Positions 17,577-25,607 of a stretch of DNA of 38,161 nt are shown here, one piece after another. Positions within the stretch are counted from its first letter, which is position 1. The number at the start of each line of letters is the position of its first letter. A model generated the notes under the pieces. The model made no database searches. It saw nothing but the letters and a program-made list of their open reading frames with translations, and was not told where the DNA came from. Origin of the DNA: Gammaproteobacteria bacterium (lineage in GTDB: Bacteria; Pseudomonadota; Gammaproteobacteria; Pseudomonadales; Pseudohongiellaceae); assembly GCA_016764875.1 (NCBI GenBank), contig JAESQX010000202.1, positions 1 through 38,161 of the forward strand. The letters run 5' to 3'. Made by a program: the position numbers and the translations under genes.

Positions 17577-18272
17577 TTATTGCAGAGCGGCAAGAAATCG
17601 GTCACGGCGAGGCATATATCTTTTGTCCGAATCAAGGGAGAACACCACAGAACTTGAACGGCCTATGAGTTCAGCCCTGGGTATAAAACTGTAAACTCGA
17701 CTGTCGGCACTGTTATCCCGATTATCACCAAGTACAAAATACTTGCCGGAGGGGACTTCGATGGGGCCGTAACTGCGGGAGGTGCGACTAAAGGAATTGC
17801 GTGACAGTTTGGCCTGGTGGCTGAATTCCAACAATTCTTCAATTATGATCATGGAGTTTGTTTCCTCGGTCACCACTTCATAATTTGCCGCCTGGCCATT
17901 AATCACCAGGGCATTATCCTGTAAATAAATTGTATCACCGGGGATTCCCACTATGCGCTTAACCAGCCGTTTGTCAGCCGCCGCCGAATCTATAATTACG
18001 ATATCGCCGCGCTCCGGATCCGACACAGAAGCTAGGGTTATCTCTGTAAAGGGAATTTTTACATCATAGGCGAGCTTGTTAACCCAGACTTTGTCACCGT
18101 CCAGCAGAGTTGGCTGCATGGAGGCTCCGGAAATTGAGCTGAGATCGGCGATAGCAGTTTTAAAGAAGACGATACAGCAAAGCATAAAAACGAATTGCCG
18201 ATTTTCACGCCAGAACAGCCCGAGATTTTCTTTCACTCGGTCGGGAAGATTGGAATTTAGGAATCGGGCCAT
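17577..18272 (-). CDS. lepB: Signal peptidase I
   Basis: LepB cleaves signal peptides from Sec- and Tat-exported proteins at the periplasmic face. The 231-aa chain has one hydrophobic anchor (FVFMLCCIVFFKTAIA, about 27-42), the catalytic serine S51 in SGASMQPTL, the catalytic lysine K105 in RLVKRIVGIPGDT, and the conserved GDNRDNSADSR box. It is shorter than E. coli LepB and has one apparent membrane segment rather than two, as in many SipS-like forms. There is no LepA or Era/Rnc neighbour, so this is a stand-alone copy. The genome may hold a second lepB. It is divergent from lhr. Confidence 0.93.
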   Translation of the reverse strand: MARFLNSNLPDRVKENLGLFWRENRQFVFMLCCIVFFKTAIADLSSISGASMQPTLLDGDKVWVNKLAYDVKIPFTEITLASVSDPERGDIVIIDSAAADKRLVKRIVGIPGDTIYLQDNALVINGQAANYEVVTEETNSMIIIEELLEFSHQAKLSRNSFSRTSRSYGPIEVPSGKYFVLGDNRDNSADSRVYSFIPRAELIGRSSSVVFSLDSDKRYMPRRDRFLAALQ

Positions 18273-18509
18273 AGGTAGAACTCACTCGTACGCATTGTGA
18301 GGCCTATTATGCTGTCCTTTCGGGGAATTACAACTCTGGCTGAAGTAAATGCCCTGCTGCTAAACTGATAAAAACCCCAATATGCCCGAGTCTACGTGCA
18401 TAGGGTTCTGCTGCTGAGTGACGAACAGGTTTAAGCCAGTGGGTAAATCGTTATAGACTTACTGAGCAACATCAAAGATAGCTATCGGTGGCCGCTCCTA
18501 TGCCTTTGA

Positions 18510-21500
18510 GTGATTTTAGTCCTGTATGCAGAACCTGGTTTGAGGAGCAGGTTGGGCTGCCCACGCCTGCCCACGCCTGCCCAGCGGGATGCCTGGCCCG
18601 CCATACAGGCCGGTAAGCACACGCTGATATCCGCTCCAACGGGAAGCGGAAAGACCCTCGCAGCCTTCTATGCCGTGATCAACTCTCTGATTGAGCGGGG
18701 CATGGACAATAATCTCAGTGACGGTGTACAGGTAGTCTACATTTCTCCGCTCAAGGCGCTGAGTAATGACATCCATAGAAATCTGGAAGTGCCCCTTGAT
18801 GGCATAGCAGAGCAACTGCATCTACAGGGGCATGCGCCGGTGGACATCAGAGTCGCTGTCAGAACCGGGGATACGCCGCAAAATGAACGCCAGAAAATGG
18901 CGAAAAATCCTCCCCATATACTGGTTACAACACCGGAATCTCTCTATCTGCTGCTGACCAGTGCCAGCGGCCGCCACATGTTACGTAATGTAAACACCCT
19001 GATTATTGATGAGATTCATGCCTTGCTGGGTGACAAAAGAGGCTCACATCTTTCCCTGAGCGTGGAACGGCTGGACAAGCTGGTGGCAAATCCTTTACAG
19101 AGGATCGGCCTGTCGGCGACTCAGAAGCCGGTGGAAATGGTGGCCTGTTACCTGGTTGGTAATAACAATGTGCACGATGAAAAAGCAGATTGTGTCATCG
19201 TAAATACCGGCCATCGTCGGGAGCTCGACCTGAGTCTCGAGGTGCCAGGCTCACCACTTACCGCGTTAATGAGCAACGAAGTCTGGGATGAACTTTACCA
19301 GCGACTGGTGCAGTTAATCGAATCTCATGACACCACGCTGGTGTTCGTAAATACCCGTCGCTTATCTGAGCGACTGGCATTGGCCCTGACAGAAAGGCTT
19401 GGCGAGGGAAGTGTGTGCTCACATCACGGCAGCATGAGCAAGGATCACCGGCACAATGCCGAGCAGCGACTCAAGTCCGGGAACTTGAAAGTCCTGGTGG
19501 CTACGGCATCAATGGAACTTGGCATCGACGTAGGATCGGTTGACCTGGTGGTGCAGTTCTCTTCGCCGAAAAGCATCGCCACGTTTTTGCAAAGGGTCGG
19601 GCGTAGTGGACACTCCGTTACCGGGACCCCCAAGGGGGTTTTGTTTCCCCTGACCAGGGATGACCTTGTCGAGTGCACAGCCTTGCTGCATAGCGTGGTT
19701 CAGGGCGAGTTGGATCGGATTGTTATGCCCGATAAGCCGGTAGACATCCTGTGCCAGCAGATAGTGGCGGAAGTTTCTGCCCCGGGAGCAGCCGACGACC
19801 AGCCTGATCAGGCTTATGGCCTTGATCAATTGTATACACTATTCGTCAACGCTTATCCCTATCGCAATCTGAAGCGGGAAGAGTTTCTTGATATTGTAAA
19901 AATGCTGGGGGAAGGATATACGACCCGGCGCGGGCGACGTGGCACTCATCTCCATCTTGACTTGATTAACAATCGGGTTCGTCCGCGACGGGGCAGCGGG
20001 TTGGTTGCCCTCACTAACGGCGGTGCAATCCCGGATATGTTTGATTACCAGGTAGTGCTTGATCCTGATGATATCGTGGTGGGAAGCCTGAACGAGGATT
20101 TCGCTCTTGAGGCTCTGCCGGGCGATGTTTTTACTCTGGGAACCCATAGCTGGCAGTTGCTGCGAATTGATGGACTGAAAGTAAGAGTCAGAGATGCGCA
20201 GGGAATGGCTCCAACTATTCCGTTCTGGTTTGGTGAGGGGCCAGGTCGCACGCGCGAGCTATCCGAGGCGGTGGCAAATATCAGGACACTTATAGCGGAG
20301 AGTTTGCTCGATACATCTCTCGAGCAAACAATAAAACAGGTCGTCGACAAAACAGGCATATCTCAAATTGCGGCGATACAGTTGGTGGAATATCTTCAGT
20401 CTGGCATGCAGGCACTGGGAACCATGCCAACCCGGGAAACCCTGGTAATGGAGCGATTCTTTGATGAGATCGGGGACATGCATGTTGTCATCCATTCTCC
20501 CTTTGGCAGTCGTCTCAACCGGGGCTGGGGCCTGGCATTGCGCAAACGCTTCTGCCGGAGTTTCAACTTCGAATTGCTGGCGGCGGCAAACGAAGACAGT
20601 ATCGTAATATCCCTGGGCTCTGTGCACAGCTTCCCTCTTGATGAAGTTTTTAATTATTTGCAGGCTGCGAGTCTGCGGGACGTTCTGGAACAGGCATTAC
20701 TGGATGCCCCCATGTTTGAAGTAAGGTGGCGCTGGAATGCAACCCGGTCACTGGCTATTCAACGCAATCGCGCTGGTAAAAGGGTACCGCCGCAGTTTCA
20801 ACGAATGGATGCCGAAGATCTGGTGGCCTACGTATTTCCGGATCAGATAGCCTGTTTTGAAAACATACAGGGCAAGCGGGAAATTCCTGATCATCCCCTG
20901 GTTAACCAGACTATCCATGACTGTCTTACCGAAGCCATGGATATAGAGGAATTGACTGAACTAATCAGTGCTATTGAAAACAATCGGTTGACCCTGGTAG
21001 CAAAAGATCTCAGGGAGCCGTCGCCTTTCGCCCAGGAGATTATTAACGCGCGTCCTTATGCATTTCTCGATGATGCGCCCTTTGAGGAGCGTCGTACCAA
21101 CGCTATCAAAAACCGCCGCTGGCTGGACCCGGCTGAAACCGGCAATCTGGCGTTACTTGATGGCGCTGCCATAACGGCGGTTAAAGAGCAGGCCTGGCCC
21201 CTTGTCAGAACTTCAGACGAACTTCACGATGCGCTGCTGAGTCTTGCCTATATATCCGATGGCGAAGTCATCGATTGCAGCTACCAGGACTTAATGACAG
21301 CCCTGGTGAATGAAAACCGAGCCTGTCAATTGCGGACAGGGACTGTGAACCTGTGGATTGCCGCAGAACGTTTTCCCTGTTTCGAATCTGTATTTACAGA
21401 CGCCGTATTTACGCCCTCACCCGATTTGCCCGCTTCTATCCAGAGGCAATCCTGGCAGAGGGAGGATGCAATTCGCGAGATTATGCGCGGTCGACTGGAG

Positions 21501-22964
21501 GGCCTGGGCCCGGTAACGGTAAATCAGCTGATTCACAATAGTGGCCTGACTTGCCGTTCAGTAGAAGCCGCGTTGCTGGCATTGGAAGTTGAAGGATTTG
21601 TTTTCCAGGGACAATTTACACCTCCTGGTGGCAAGGGAGATATTGAAGTTGAATGGTGTGAGCGGCGATTGCTGCAACGAATTCACCGCTACACCATTGA
21701 TGCTCATCGAAAAGCAATCAAACCGGTGTCAATACAACATTACATGCAGTTTCTTTTCCAGTTACATCAGTTGCAGCTCGAAATTGATGTTATGGAACCC
21801 CAGGCTCCCCGCTTTCTCATGGATGGACAGACCCGGCTGCAATCTTCGTTGGCTTTACTGGACGGCATAGCGGCACCGGCAGCCGCCTGGGAGGCAGATA
21901 TTTTCCCTGCTCGTATTCAGGATTACGACCCCAGTTGGTTGGATGTTATGTGTATCAGTGGAAAGGTAGCCTGGGGTCGATATACCAAACCATCAAGTAA
22001 TGGCCCAAGAGAAGACAGAAAGAAAGCCGGGCCTATTAGAAGTACGCCAATTATTCTTTCGAGTCGGGAAAATCTGGATATCTGGCAGGCATTATCCGGT
22101 AATACCCATAGCAATTCGGAAGCCGTGATACCGGGTCATGAAGCAGCACTGGTGGCACAGGATTTACAGAAATTCGGTGCCAGTTTTTTTTCTGACATCC
22201 AGACCAGAACCGGGCTGTTACGAACACAGATAGAACAGGGACTGGCTGAACTGGTGAGCCTGGGACAGGCTACCAGCGACAGTTTTACCGGATTGCGCGC
22301 CCTGCTTACACCCAATGATCGGAAGCCCGGTGGTAAAAGCCGTCGTAACCGCAAGGCAATGTTTGGTGTTGAAGATGCCGGCAGATGGTCTTTGCTTTAT
22401 CGTCAGCGTGATGTTGAATCTACCAGAGCCCCATTACCGGACCAGCCGTTGGATGATGAGCAATTGGAGCGATTAGTGGTTGTTTATCTGCAACGTTGGG
22501 GGGTGTTATTTCGCAAAGTGCTGGAACGTGAATCTTTCGCACCGCCCTGGCGAGTTATGTTAAGGGTTTTACGCAAATTGGAACTCAGGGGGACAATACG
22601 CGGTGGCCGTTTTGTGGCCGGTATTGGTGGCGAGCAGTTTGCCTTTTCCGACACTGTTGATGCCTTACGCTCTGCTGCCAGAAATGCGACCAGTCAGGGA
22701 GCTGCCCGTAATCAATACATAAGCCTGGCCGCCGCTGACCCTTTAAACCTGTTGGGAGTTATTCTGCCGGAGATTCGGCTACCTCGAGTGGCGAACAACC
22801 GGGTGCTCTATCGAGACGGGATTCCAGTGGCTACGTTGCGAGGTGGTCAGGTATCTTTTCTGGCGCAAATTGATCCACAGGATCAATGGAAGCTACAGCA
22901 GAGGTTACTCAGAAGGAAATTCCCACCCCGCTTACGCAGCTATTTGGGCAAACAGGTTCACTGA
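18510..22964 (+). CDS. lhr: Lhr-like ATP-dependent helicase (N-terminus frameshifted)
   Basis: A very large superfamily 2 DNA helicase (1484 aa from GTG 18510) related to Lhr, linked to DNA repair. Helicase motifs are clear: APTGSGKT (42-49), DEIH (167-170), LSATQ (~200), ATASMELGIDVGSVDLVVQ, and LQRVGRSGH (~360-368). A winged-helix and Lhr-core region (TPxQRDAWPAIQAGKH upstream; RTRELSEAVANIR around 580) and a long C-terminal extension follow. The natural start is probably ATG 18500, giving MPLSDFSPVCRTWFEEQVGL, but a 10-bp tandem duplication at 18559-18583 shifts that frame. With one copy removed, that N-terminus runs straight into LPTPAQRDAWPA. As sequenced, only the GTG frame is open and its first ~20 residues are not native. 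It stands alone, with a terminator at 23005-23040. Confidence 0.92.
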   Translation: MILVLYAEPGLRSRLGCPRLPTPAQRDAWPAIQAGKHTLISAPTGSGKTLAAFYAVINSLIERGMDNNLSDGVQVVYISPLKALSNDIHRNLEVPLDGIAEQLHLQGHAPVDIRVAVRTGDTPQNERQKMAKNPPHILVTTPESLYLLLTSASGRHMLRNVNTLIIDEIHALLGDKRGSHLSLSVERLDKLVANPLQRIGLSATQKPVEMVACYLVGNNNVHDEKADCVIVNTGHRRELDLSLEVPGSPLTALMSNEVWDELYQRLVQLIESHDTTLVFVNTRRLSERLALALTERLGEGSVCSHHGSMSKDHRHNAEQRLKSGNLKVLVATASMELGIDVGSVDLVVQFSSPKSIATFLQRVGRSGHSVTGTPKGVLFPLTRDDLVECTALLHSVVQGELDRIVMPDKPVDILCQQIVAEVSAPGAADDQPDQAYGLDQLYTLFVNAYPYRNLKREEFLDIVKMLGEGYTTRRGRRGTHLHLDLINNRVRPRRGSGLVALTNGGAIPDMFDYQVVLDPDDIVVGSLNEDFALEALPGDVFTLGTHSWQLLRIDGLKVRVRDAQGMAPTIPFWFGEGPGRTRELSEAVANIRTLIAESLLDTSLEQTIKQVVDKTGISQIAAIQLVEYLQSGMQALGTMPTRETLVMERFFDEIGDMHVVIHSPFGSRLNRGWGLALRKRFCRSFNFELLAAANEDSIVISLGSVHSFPLDEVFNYLQAASLRDVLEQALLDAPMFEVRWRWNATRSLAIQRNRAGKRVPPQFQRMDAEDLVAYVFPDQIACFENIQGKREIPDHPLVNQTIHDCLTEAMDIEELTELISAIENNRLTLVAKDLREPSPFAQEIINARPYAFLDDAPFEERRTNAIKNRRWLDPAETGNLALLDGAAITAVKEQAWPLVRTSDELHDALLSLAYISDGEVIDCSYQDLMTALVNENRACQLRTGTVNLWIAAERFPCFESVFTDAVFTPSPDLPASIQRQSWQREDAIREIMRGRLEGLGPVTVNQLIHNSGLTCRSVEAALLALEVEGFVFQGQFTPPGGKGDIEVEWCERRLLQRIHRYTIDAHRKAIKPVSIQHYMQFLFQLHQLQLEIDVMEPQAPRFLMDGQTRLQSSLALLDGIAAPAAAWEADIFPARIQDYDPSWLDVMCISGKVAWGRYTKPSSNGPREDRKKAGPIRSTPIILSSRENLDIWQALSGNTHSNSEAVIPGHEAALVAQDLQKFGASFFSDIQTRTGLLRTQIEQGLAELVSLGQATSDSFTGLRALLTPNDRKPGGKSRRNRKAMFGVEDAGRWSLLYRQRDVESTRAPLPDQPLDDEQLERLVVVYLQRWGVLFRKVLERESFAPPWRVMLRVLRKLELRGTIRGGRFVAGIGGEQFAFSDTVDALRSAARNATSQGAARNQYISLAAADPLNLLGVILPEIRLPRVANNRVLYRDGIPVATLRGGQVSFLAQIDPQDQWKLQQRLLRRKFPPRLRSYLGKQVH
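18559..18583 (+). repeat. 10-bp tandem duplication in the lhr start region
   Basis: The unit GCCCACGCCT occurs two and a half times in tandem. Since 10 is not a multiple of three, it moves the reading frame by one base between the probable native start (18500) and the helicase core. Confidence 0.9.
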
Positions 22965-23004
22965 AACCAATTTCCCGTCTGGTTTTCCCCGTGTAGAAAA
23001 TAAA

Positions 23005-23040
23005 GATCCCGCTACTGTGTTGCCACAATAACGGGATTTT
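23005..23040 (+). terminator. Intrinsic terminator after lhr
   Basis: ATCCCG (23006-23011) pairs with CGGGAT (23032-23037), with inner TA/TA and TGTG/CACA pairs around a TTGC loop and two mismatches. It is followed by TTTT on the plus strand. On the minus strand it is followed by CTTTATTTT, so it could also stop transcription coming the other way. Confidence 0.7.
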
Positions 23041-23073
23041 GTACTGATGGGAGCTAACTCCAGCCATTCCTGT

Positions 23074-23105
23074 TTACCCAAAAACCCCGGTGGGGTAGCA
23101 AGGTA
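23074..23105 (-). terminator. Terminator-like hairpin of the minus-strand RNA unit
   Basis: On the minus strand ACCCC-ACC-GGGGT (23096-23084) is followed by TTTTT. An outer helix TTTACC/GGTAAA can extend the structure. The inner stem is only five pairs, so efficiency is uncertain. Confidence 0.45.
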
Positions 23106-23231
23106 AATTTAGGAAAAATAACCGGAGGCTCCCTTTATAGATTGACTATTGATGGGATCACCTCCTTTCGTGTTCAGGGCGCTAGTCGAATGTTAGGAGC
23201 CCCCCTGTTGGAGCGGCTAACACTAATTCCT
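23079..23231 (-). ncRNA. Candidate structured small RNA or leader with extreme Shine-Dalgarno
   Basis: About 150 bases transcribed leftward from the promoter at 23237-23265. In order it holds a hairpin TGTTAG/CTAACA (plus 23191-23196 and 23217-23222), whose loop contains GGGGGCTCC. That 9-mer can pair with GGAGCCTCC at 23132-23124 (eight Watson-Crick pairs and one G-U), making a pseudoknot-like fold. Between the two arms lies GAAAGGAGGTGATCC (23169-23155), complementary to the 3' end of 16S rRNA over about 13 bases. Seven bases after AGGAGG comes ATC rather than ATG; from it a 14-codon frame runs to TAA (23153-23109). A terminator-like hairpin follows. I recognise no known RNA family. It could be a free small RNA, a ribosome-binding decoy, or a leader peptide. 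Confidence 0.5.
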
Positions 23232-23236
23232 GATGG

Positions 23237-23265
23237 TTTATAACTTACTGTATCTGCTCTGTCAA
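23237..23265 (-). promoter_or_regulatory. Near-consensus sigma70 promoter, minus strand
   Basis: TTGACA (23265-23260) and TATAAA (23242-23237) with a 17-base spacer: six of six and five of six consensus positions. The predicted start is near 23231-23229. No protein gene lies downstream on this strand before the lhr 3' end, so it appears to serve the RNA-like unit. Confidence 0.65.
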
Positions 23266-23577
23266 AAATAAGTTTGGCCTGATTTCTAACGGCTGAAAGT
23301 GCTCTTCTTTCCCTGGTTATTTGCCCGGATTCCTCTGGGGCATTTCTGAAATAATTTCATAACTACGCTGGTATACAGGCACAAGGTTGTTTGCAATATC
23401 AACAGCTTAGTTTGTGCATATAAATGTGCAAGTACCCATTCAGGCACTGAAACGGCCCGATTTTGTGTTGCAGGTCACACAATGAGGATAGCCAGTGTGC
23501 AGTAGGTCACATCATTGGAGTACCCGCTTGGCCTAGACTTTTCCTATCGCTATTTATTGTTATTCAGGAACAAGAAA

Positions 23578-23949
23578 ATGCAAATGCAAATGATAGAAAG
23601 ACGTCGGCACAAACGGGTACCAGTTCAGTTCTGGGTCAGTCTTTCCCACCCTCTGCTGGGTGTGGTAACTGGCCAGGTTCAGGAAATGTCTCACGGCGGA
23701 CTTTCACTTACCCTTGACGATGACATCGGGTTCTTTTCCATGATGGAACTGGAAGCACGTATTCATGGTGAAGGTTGGGATGATTCCATGCCACCCCTTG
23801 CGGTTCAAGTGGTACGGGCACAGAATCGCGAAATTGCAATGAAGTTCATGGATGTTGATGATGAAGACAGCTGGGAGTACTCCCTGTTGGAAGATGAGAT
23901 CGCGTTTGACTTCAATGATATGTACAGAGAAATACAATCCATTGCATAG
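23578..23949 (+). CDS. PilZ-domain protein
   Basis: A 123-aa single-domain PilZ protein, a family that binds cyclic di-GMP and adjusts motility, biofilm or envelope functions. The RxxxR motif is present as RRRHKR (R9/R13), followed by beta-strands and QEMSHGGLSL, the position of the second motif [D/N]xSxxG. Here the first residue is E36, an uncommon change that might weaken binding. The acidic C-terminus (DVDDEDSWEYSLLEDE) is extended beyond the barrel. The ATG at 23578 is chosen because AGGA lies eight bases upstream and the sequence matches from ERRRHKR on; an upstream frame start at 23515 adds unrelated residues. No effector gene is adjacent. Confidence 0.85.
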   Translation: MQMQMIERRRHKRVPVQFWVSLSHPLLGVVTGQVQEMSHGGLSLTLDDDIGFFSMMELEARIHGEGWDDSMPPLAVQVVRAQNREIAMKFMDVDDEDSWEYSLLEDEIAFDFNDMYREIQSIA

Positions 23950-23986
23950 CAGGCAACTCTAGAGGCAGCACTGTAGTTTGATGATC

Positions 23987-24030
23987 GTTAAATAAGAGTT
24001 AAATAAGAATTAAACAAGAGCTAAATAAAC
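23987..24030. repeat. Four tandem 11-bp repeats
   Basis: GTTAAATAAGA, GTTAAATAAGA, ATTAAACAAGA and GCTAAATAAAC follow one another without gaps. The first two units are identical. The array covers the space between PilZ and DUF6164 and supplies the DUF6164 stop codon at 24021-24023. Confidence 0.85.
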
Positions 24031-24374
24031 AATTGCAGTGATAGGTAAATAACAATCGTAATAAACCCCACATACAGAGTTACCTTCAGGGGGCTTTCCA
24101 GAAAGTTGCTCCACATCGTTCTATTTCTTCCTTGCTGTTTTTGTTCTTCATATTCCTCTCTTGCCCGCTGATAACGCCCTTGCTGGTATTCTTGCAGTAA
24201 TTTTTTTGCCAGAAGAAGTTGTTGATCATCTTTCAACCAGATCGCCGGCATGGAAATTTTCCAGTTTCCAGCAGAAGTTTCATAGGTATCGATACCATTT
24301 TTCTCGAAAAGGGAACGAACTTCTTCCGCTTCGTCTTCAGGAACATTTCGTAGTTTGAAAAGAATGGTGGCCAT
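24021..24374 (-). CDS. DUF6164 family protein
   Basis: A 117-aa protein matching a small gammaproteobacterial family of unknown function (DUF6164). The N-terminal half, LFKLRNVPEDEAEEVRSLFEKNGID then YETSAGNWKISMPAIWLKDD, looks like a compact alpha/beta domain resembling signal-transducing DUF2007-type folds. A charged helix (EEYEEQKQQGR) and one C-terminal membrane segment (VTLYVGFITIVIYLSLQLFI) follow, so it is probably a tail-anchored inner-membrane protein with its domain in the cytoplasm. It is convergent with the PilZ gene. Confidence 0.75.
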   Translation of the reverse strand: MATILFKLRNVPEDEAEEVRSLFEKNGIDTYETSAGNWKISMPAIWLKDDQQLLLAKKLLQEYQQGRYQRAREEYEEQKQQGRNRTMWSNFLESPLKVTLYVGFITIVIYLSLQLFI

Positions 24375-24546
24375 AATTAACAGTGAAAGAGCCGATTATT
24401 TTGTTGGTTAGATATTTTTAAGGAGAACGCCTTGTTCTTTTGCACATCCACCAGCCATGATACCTTTATAAACTGTTCTGTGCCTGAAGAACCCCTGATG
24501 AATTTTATAGATGCTAATACCTTAAATGCAGCTAAAGGAAATTTCC

Positions 24547-25449
24547 ATGAACCTTACTTTTCTTGATCGATTTTTATTCCCGGTGGGCCCGGCGAGATAT
24601 TTTCTGGGCTTAATGCTAATGACCCTGGTAAGTGCTAATTCCTTTGCTGACAGTTCGGTCTGGGTTGCATCATCCGATGGCAACAAGGTTTACCTTGGCG
24701 GAACTGTTCATTTATTGAGAGAAAGCGATTATCCATTACCGGAAGAGTTTGAACGAGCTTATGACGATTCGGATCGCCTGTTTTTTGAAACCGACATCAG
24801 CTCAATGAATGATCTGGCGGTTCAAACCCGCATGTTGCAGCAGCTTATGTACACTGACAGCCGTACGCTTACTTCAGTCTTGAGCACGGAGGCCTATGAG
24901 GCGCTTTCCAAACATCTCGACACTGTTGGTATGCCGATAATGATGATGGAAAAATTCAAACCGGGGCTGGTTGTAAGCACGCTTCAGGTTATAGAGTTCC
25001 AGAAGATGGGCTTCACGCCTCTGGGAGTAGATGCCCATTTTAATAATCGTGCCATCGGCGATGCCAAGCCCGTGGGAGAATTGGAGTCGGTACAGGCGCA
25101 AATTGATTATATTGCAAACATGGGTGAAGGCAATGAAAGTGAATTTATCTTGCTGTCTCTATCGGATATGAAGGAAATTGCCACAACCATGGATGACCTC
25201 ATTGCGGCCTGGCGAGGCGGTGATAATAACATGCTGGCTGAACTGTTCGTAAATGATATGAAGGCTGAGTCGGAAGAGTTATACAATTCTTTACTGGTGG
25301 AACGTAATCGAAACTGGATGCCAATTATTGAACAGATGTTCAGCCAGGGCGGAAATGAATTTGTACTGGTAGGTGCGGCACATCTTGTGGGAGAAGACGG
25401 GTTGCTTAGTATGCTGCGGGAAAAAGGTTACCAGATAGAGCAGCTGTAG
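24547..25449 (+). CDS. TraB/GumN family protein, exported
   Basis: A 300-aa protein of the TraB/GumN (Tiki-like) fold, some of whose members are metalloproteases. A signal peptide is evident (GLMLMTLVSANSFA|DSS). VYLGGTVHLL near residue 50 and FVLVGAAHLVGEDGLLSML near the C-terminus are the two family motifs with the paired G-x-x-H histidines, along with FFETDIS after the first. The mature protein would be periplasmic. The ATG at 24547 has AAAGGA seven bases upstream and fits the signal peptide; an ATG at 24526 adds seven residues with no ribosome binding site. The gene appears monocistronic. No conjugation or xanthan genes are near. Confidence 0.85.
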   Translation: MNLTFLDRFLFPVGPARYFLGLMLMTLVSANSFADSSVWVASSDGNKVYLGGTVHLLRESDYPLPEEFERAYDDSDRLFFETDISSMNDLAVQTRMLQQLMYTDSRTLTSVLSTEAYEALSKHLDTVGMPIMMMEKFKPGLVVSTLQVIEFQKMGFTPLGVDAHFNNRAIGDAKPVGELESVQAQIDYIANMGEGNESEFILLSLSDMKEIATTMDDLIAAWRGGDNNMLAELFVNDMKAESEELYNSLLVERNRNWMPIIEQMFSQGGNEFVLVGAAHLVGEDGLLSMLREKGYQIEQL

Positions 25450-25487
25450 ATTATCCCGATCCAGGGGAAATAATTAGGAGTTCGATT

Positions 25488-25607
25488 ATGGCAGGCACAG
25501 GATTGCCGCATATTCTTTTAATAGCGTTACTGAATAGATGCTGGATTCGGTGTGAATTGACCCGGTCTGAACCGGGTCGGAAATCGAATCAGGAGCTGGT
25601 TTTATGA
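25488..25607 (+). CDS. Possible 39-aa small ORF
   Basis: An ATG with AGGAG seven bases upstream opens a 39-codon frame (MAGTGLPHILLIALLNRCW...). It runs through the 25559-25578 hairpin and overlaps the end of the opposing 58-aa gene. I recognise no family, and the hairpin inside argues against it. Confidence 0.15.
   Translation: MAGTGLPHILLIALLNRCWIRCELTRSEPGRKSNQELVL
25559..25578. terminator. Perfect 8-bp hairpin between convergent genes
   Basis: GACCCGGT-CTGA-ACCGGGTC is an uninterrupted GC-rich stem-loop lying between the TraB/GumN gene and the opposing small gene. Neither side has a T-run, so it could be a rho-assisted terminator, an mRNA-stabilising stem, or a REP-like palindrome. Confidence 0.5.

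Larger units (their letters stand above)
22965..23577. other. 613-base region without a protein gene larger than a mini-ORF
   Basis: Between lhr and the PilZ gene. It contains a terminator (23005-23040), a minus-strand RNA-like unit with promoter, pairing elements, strong ribosome binding site and terminator-like hairpin (23079-23265), and about 300 further bases (23266-23577) in which I see no gene or clear signal other than the PilZ ribosome binding site. Confidence 0.6.

Noticed and set aside
23151-23169. Fossil of a 16S rRNA 3' end (plus strand GGATCACCTCCTT)
   Set aside because: No helix 45 or other 16S-like sequence lies upstream, and no tRNA or 23S follows. The same string makes better sense as a ribosome-binding site on the minus strand, behind a promoter.
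23987-24030. CRISPR array
   Set aside because: Units are 11 bases, directly abutting, with no spacers and no cas genes.
24432-24566. 44-codon ORF starting TTG after AAGGAG
   Set aside because: It overlaps the start of the TraB/GumN gene out of frame and shows no protein-like features.
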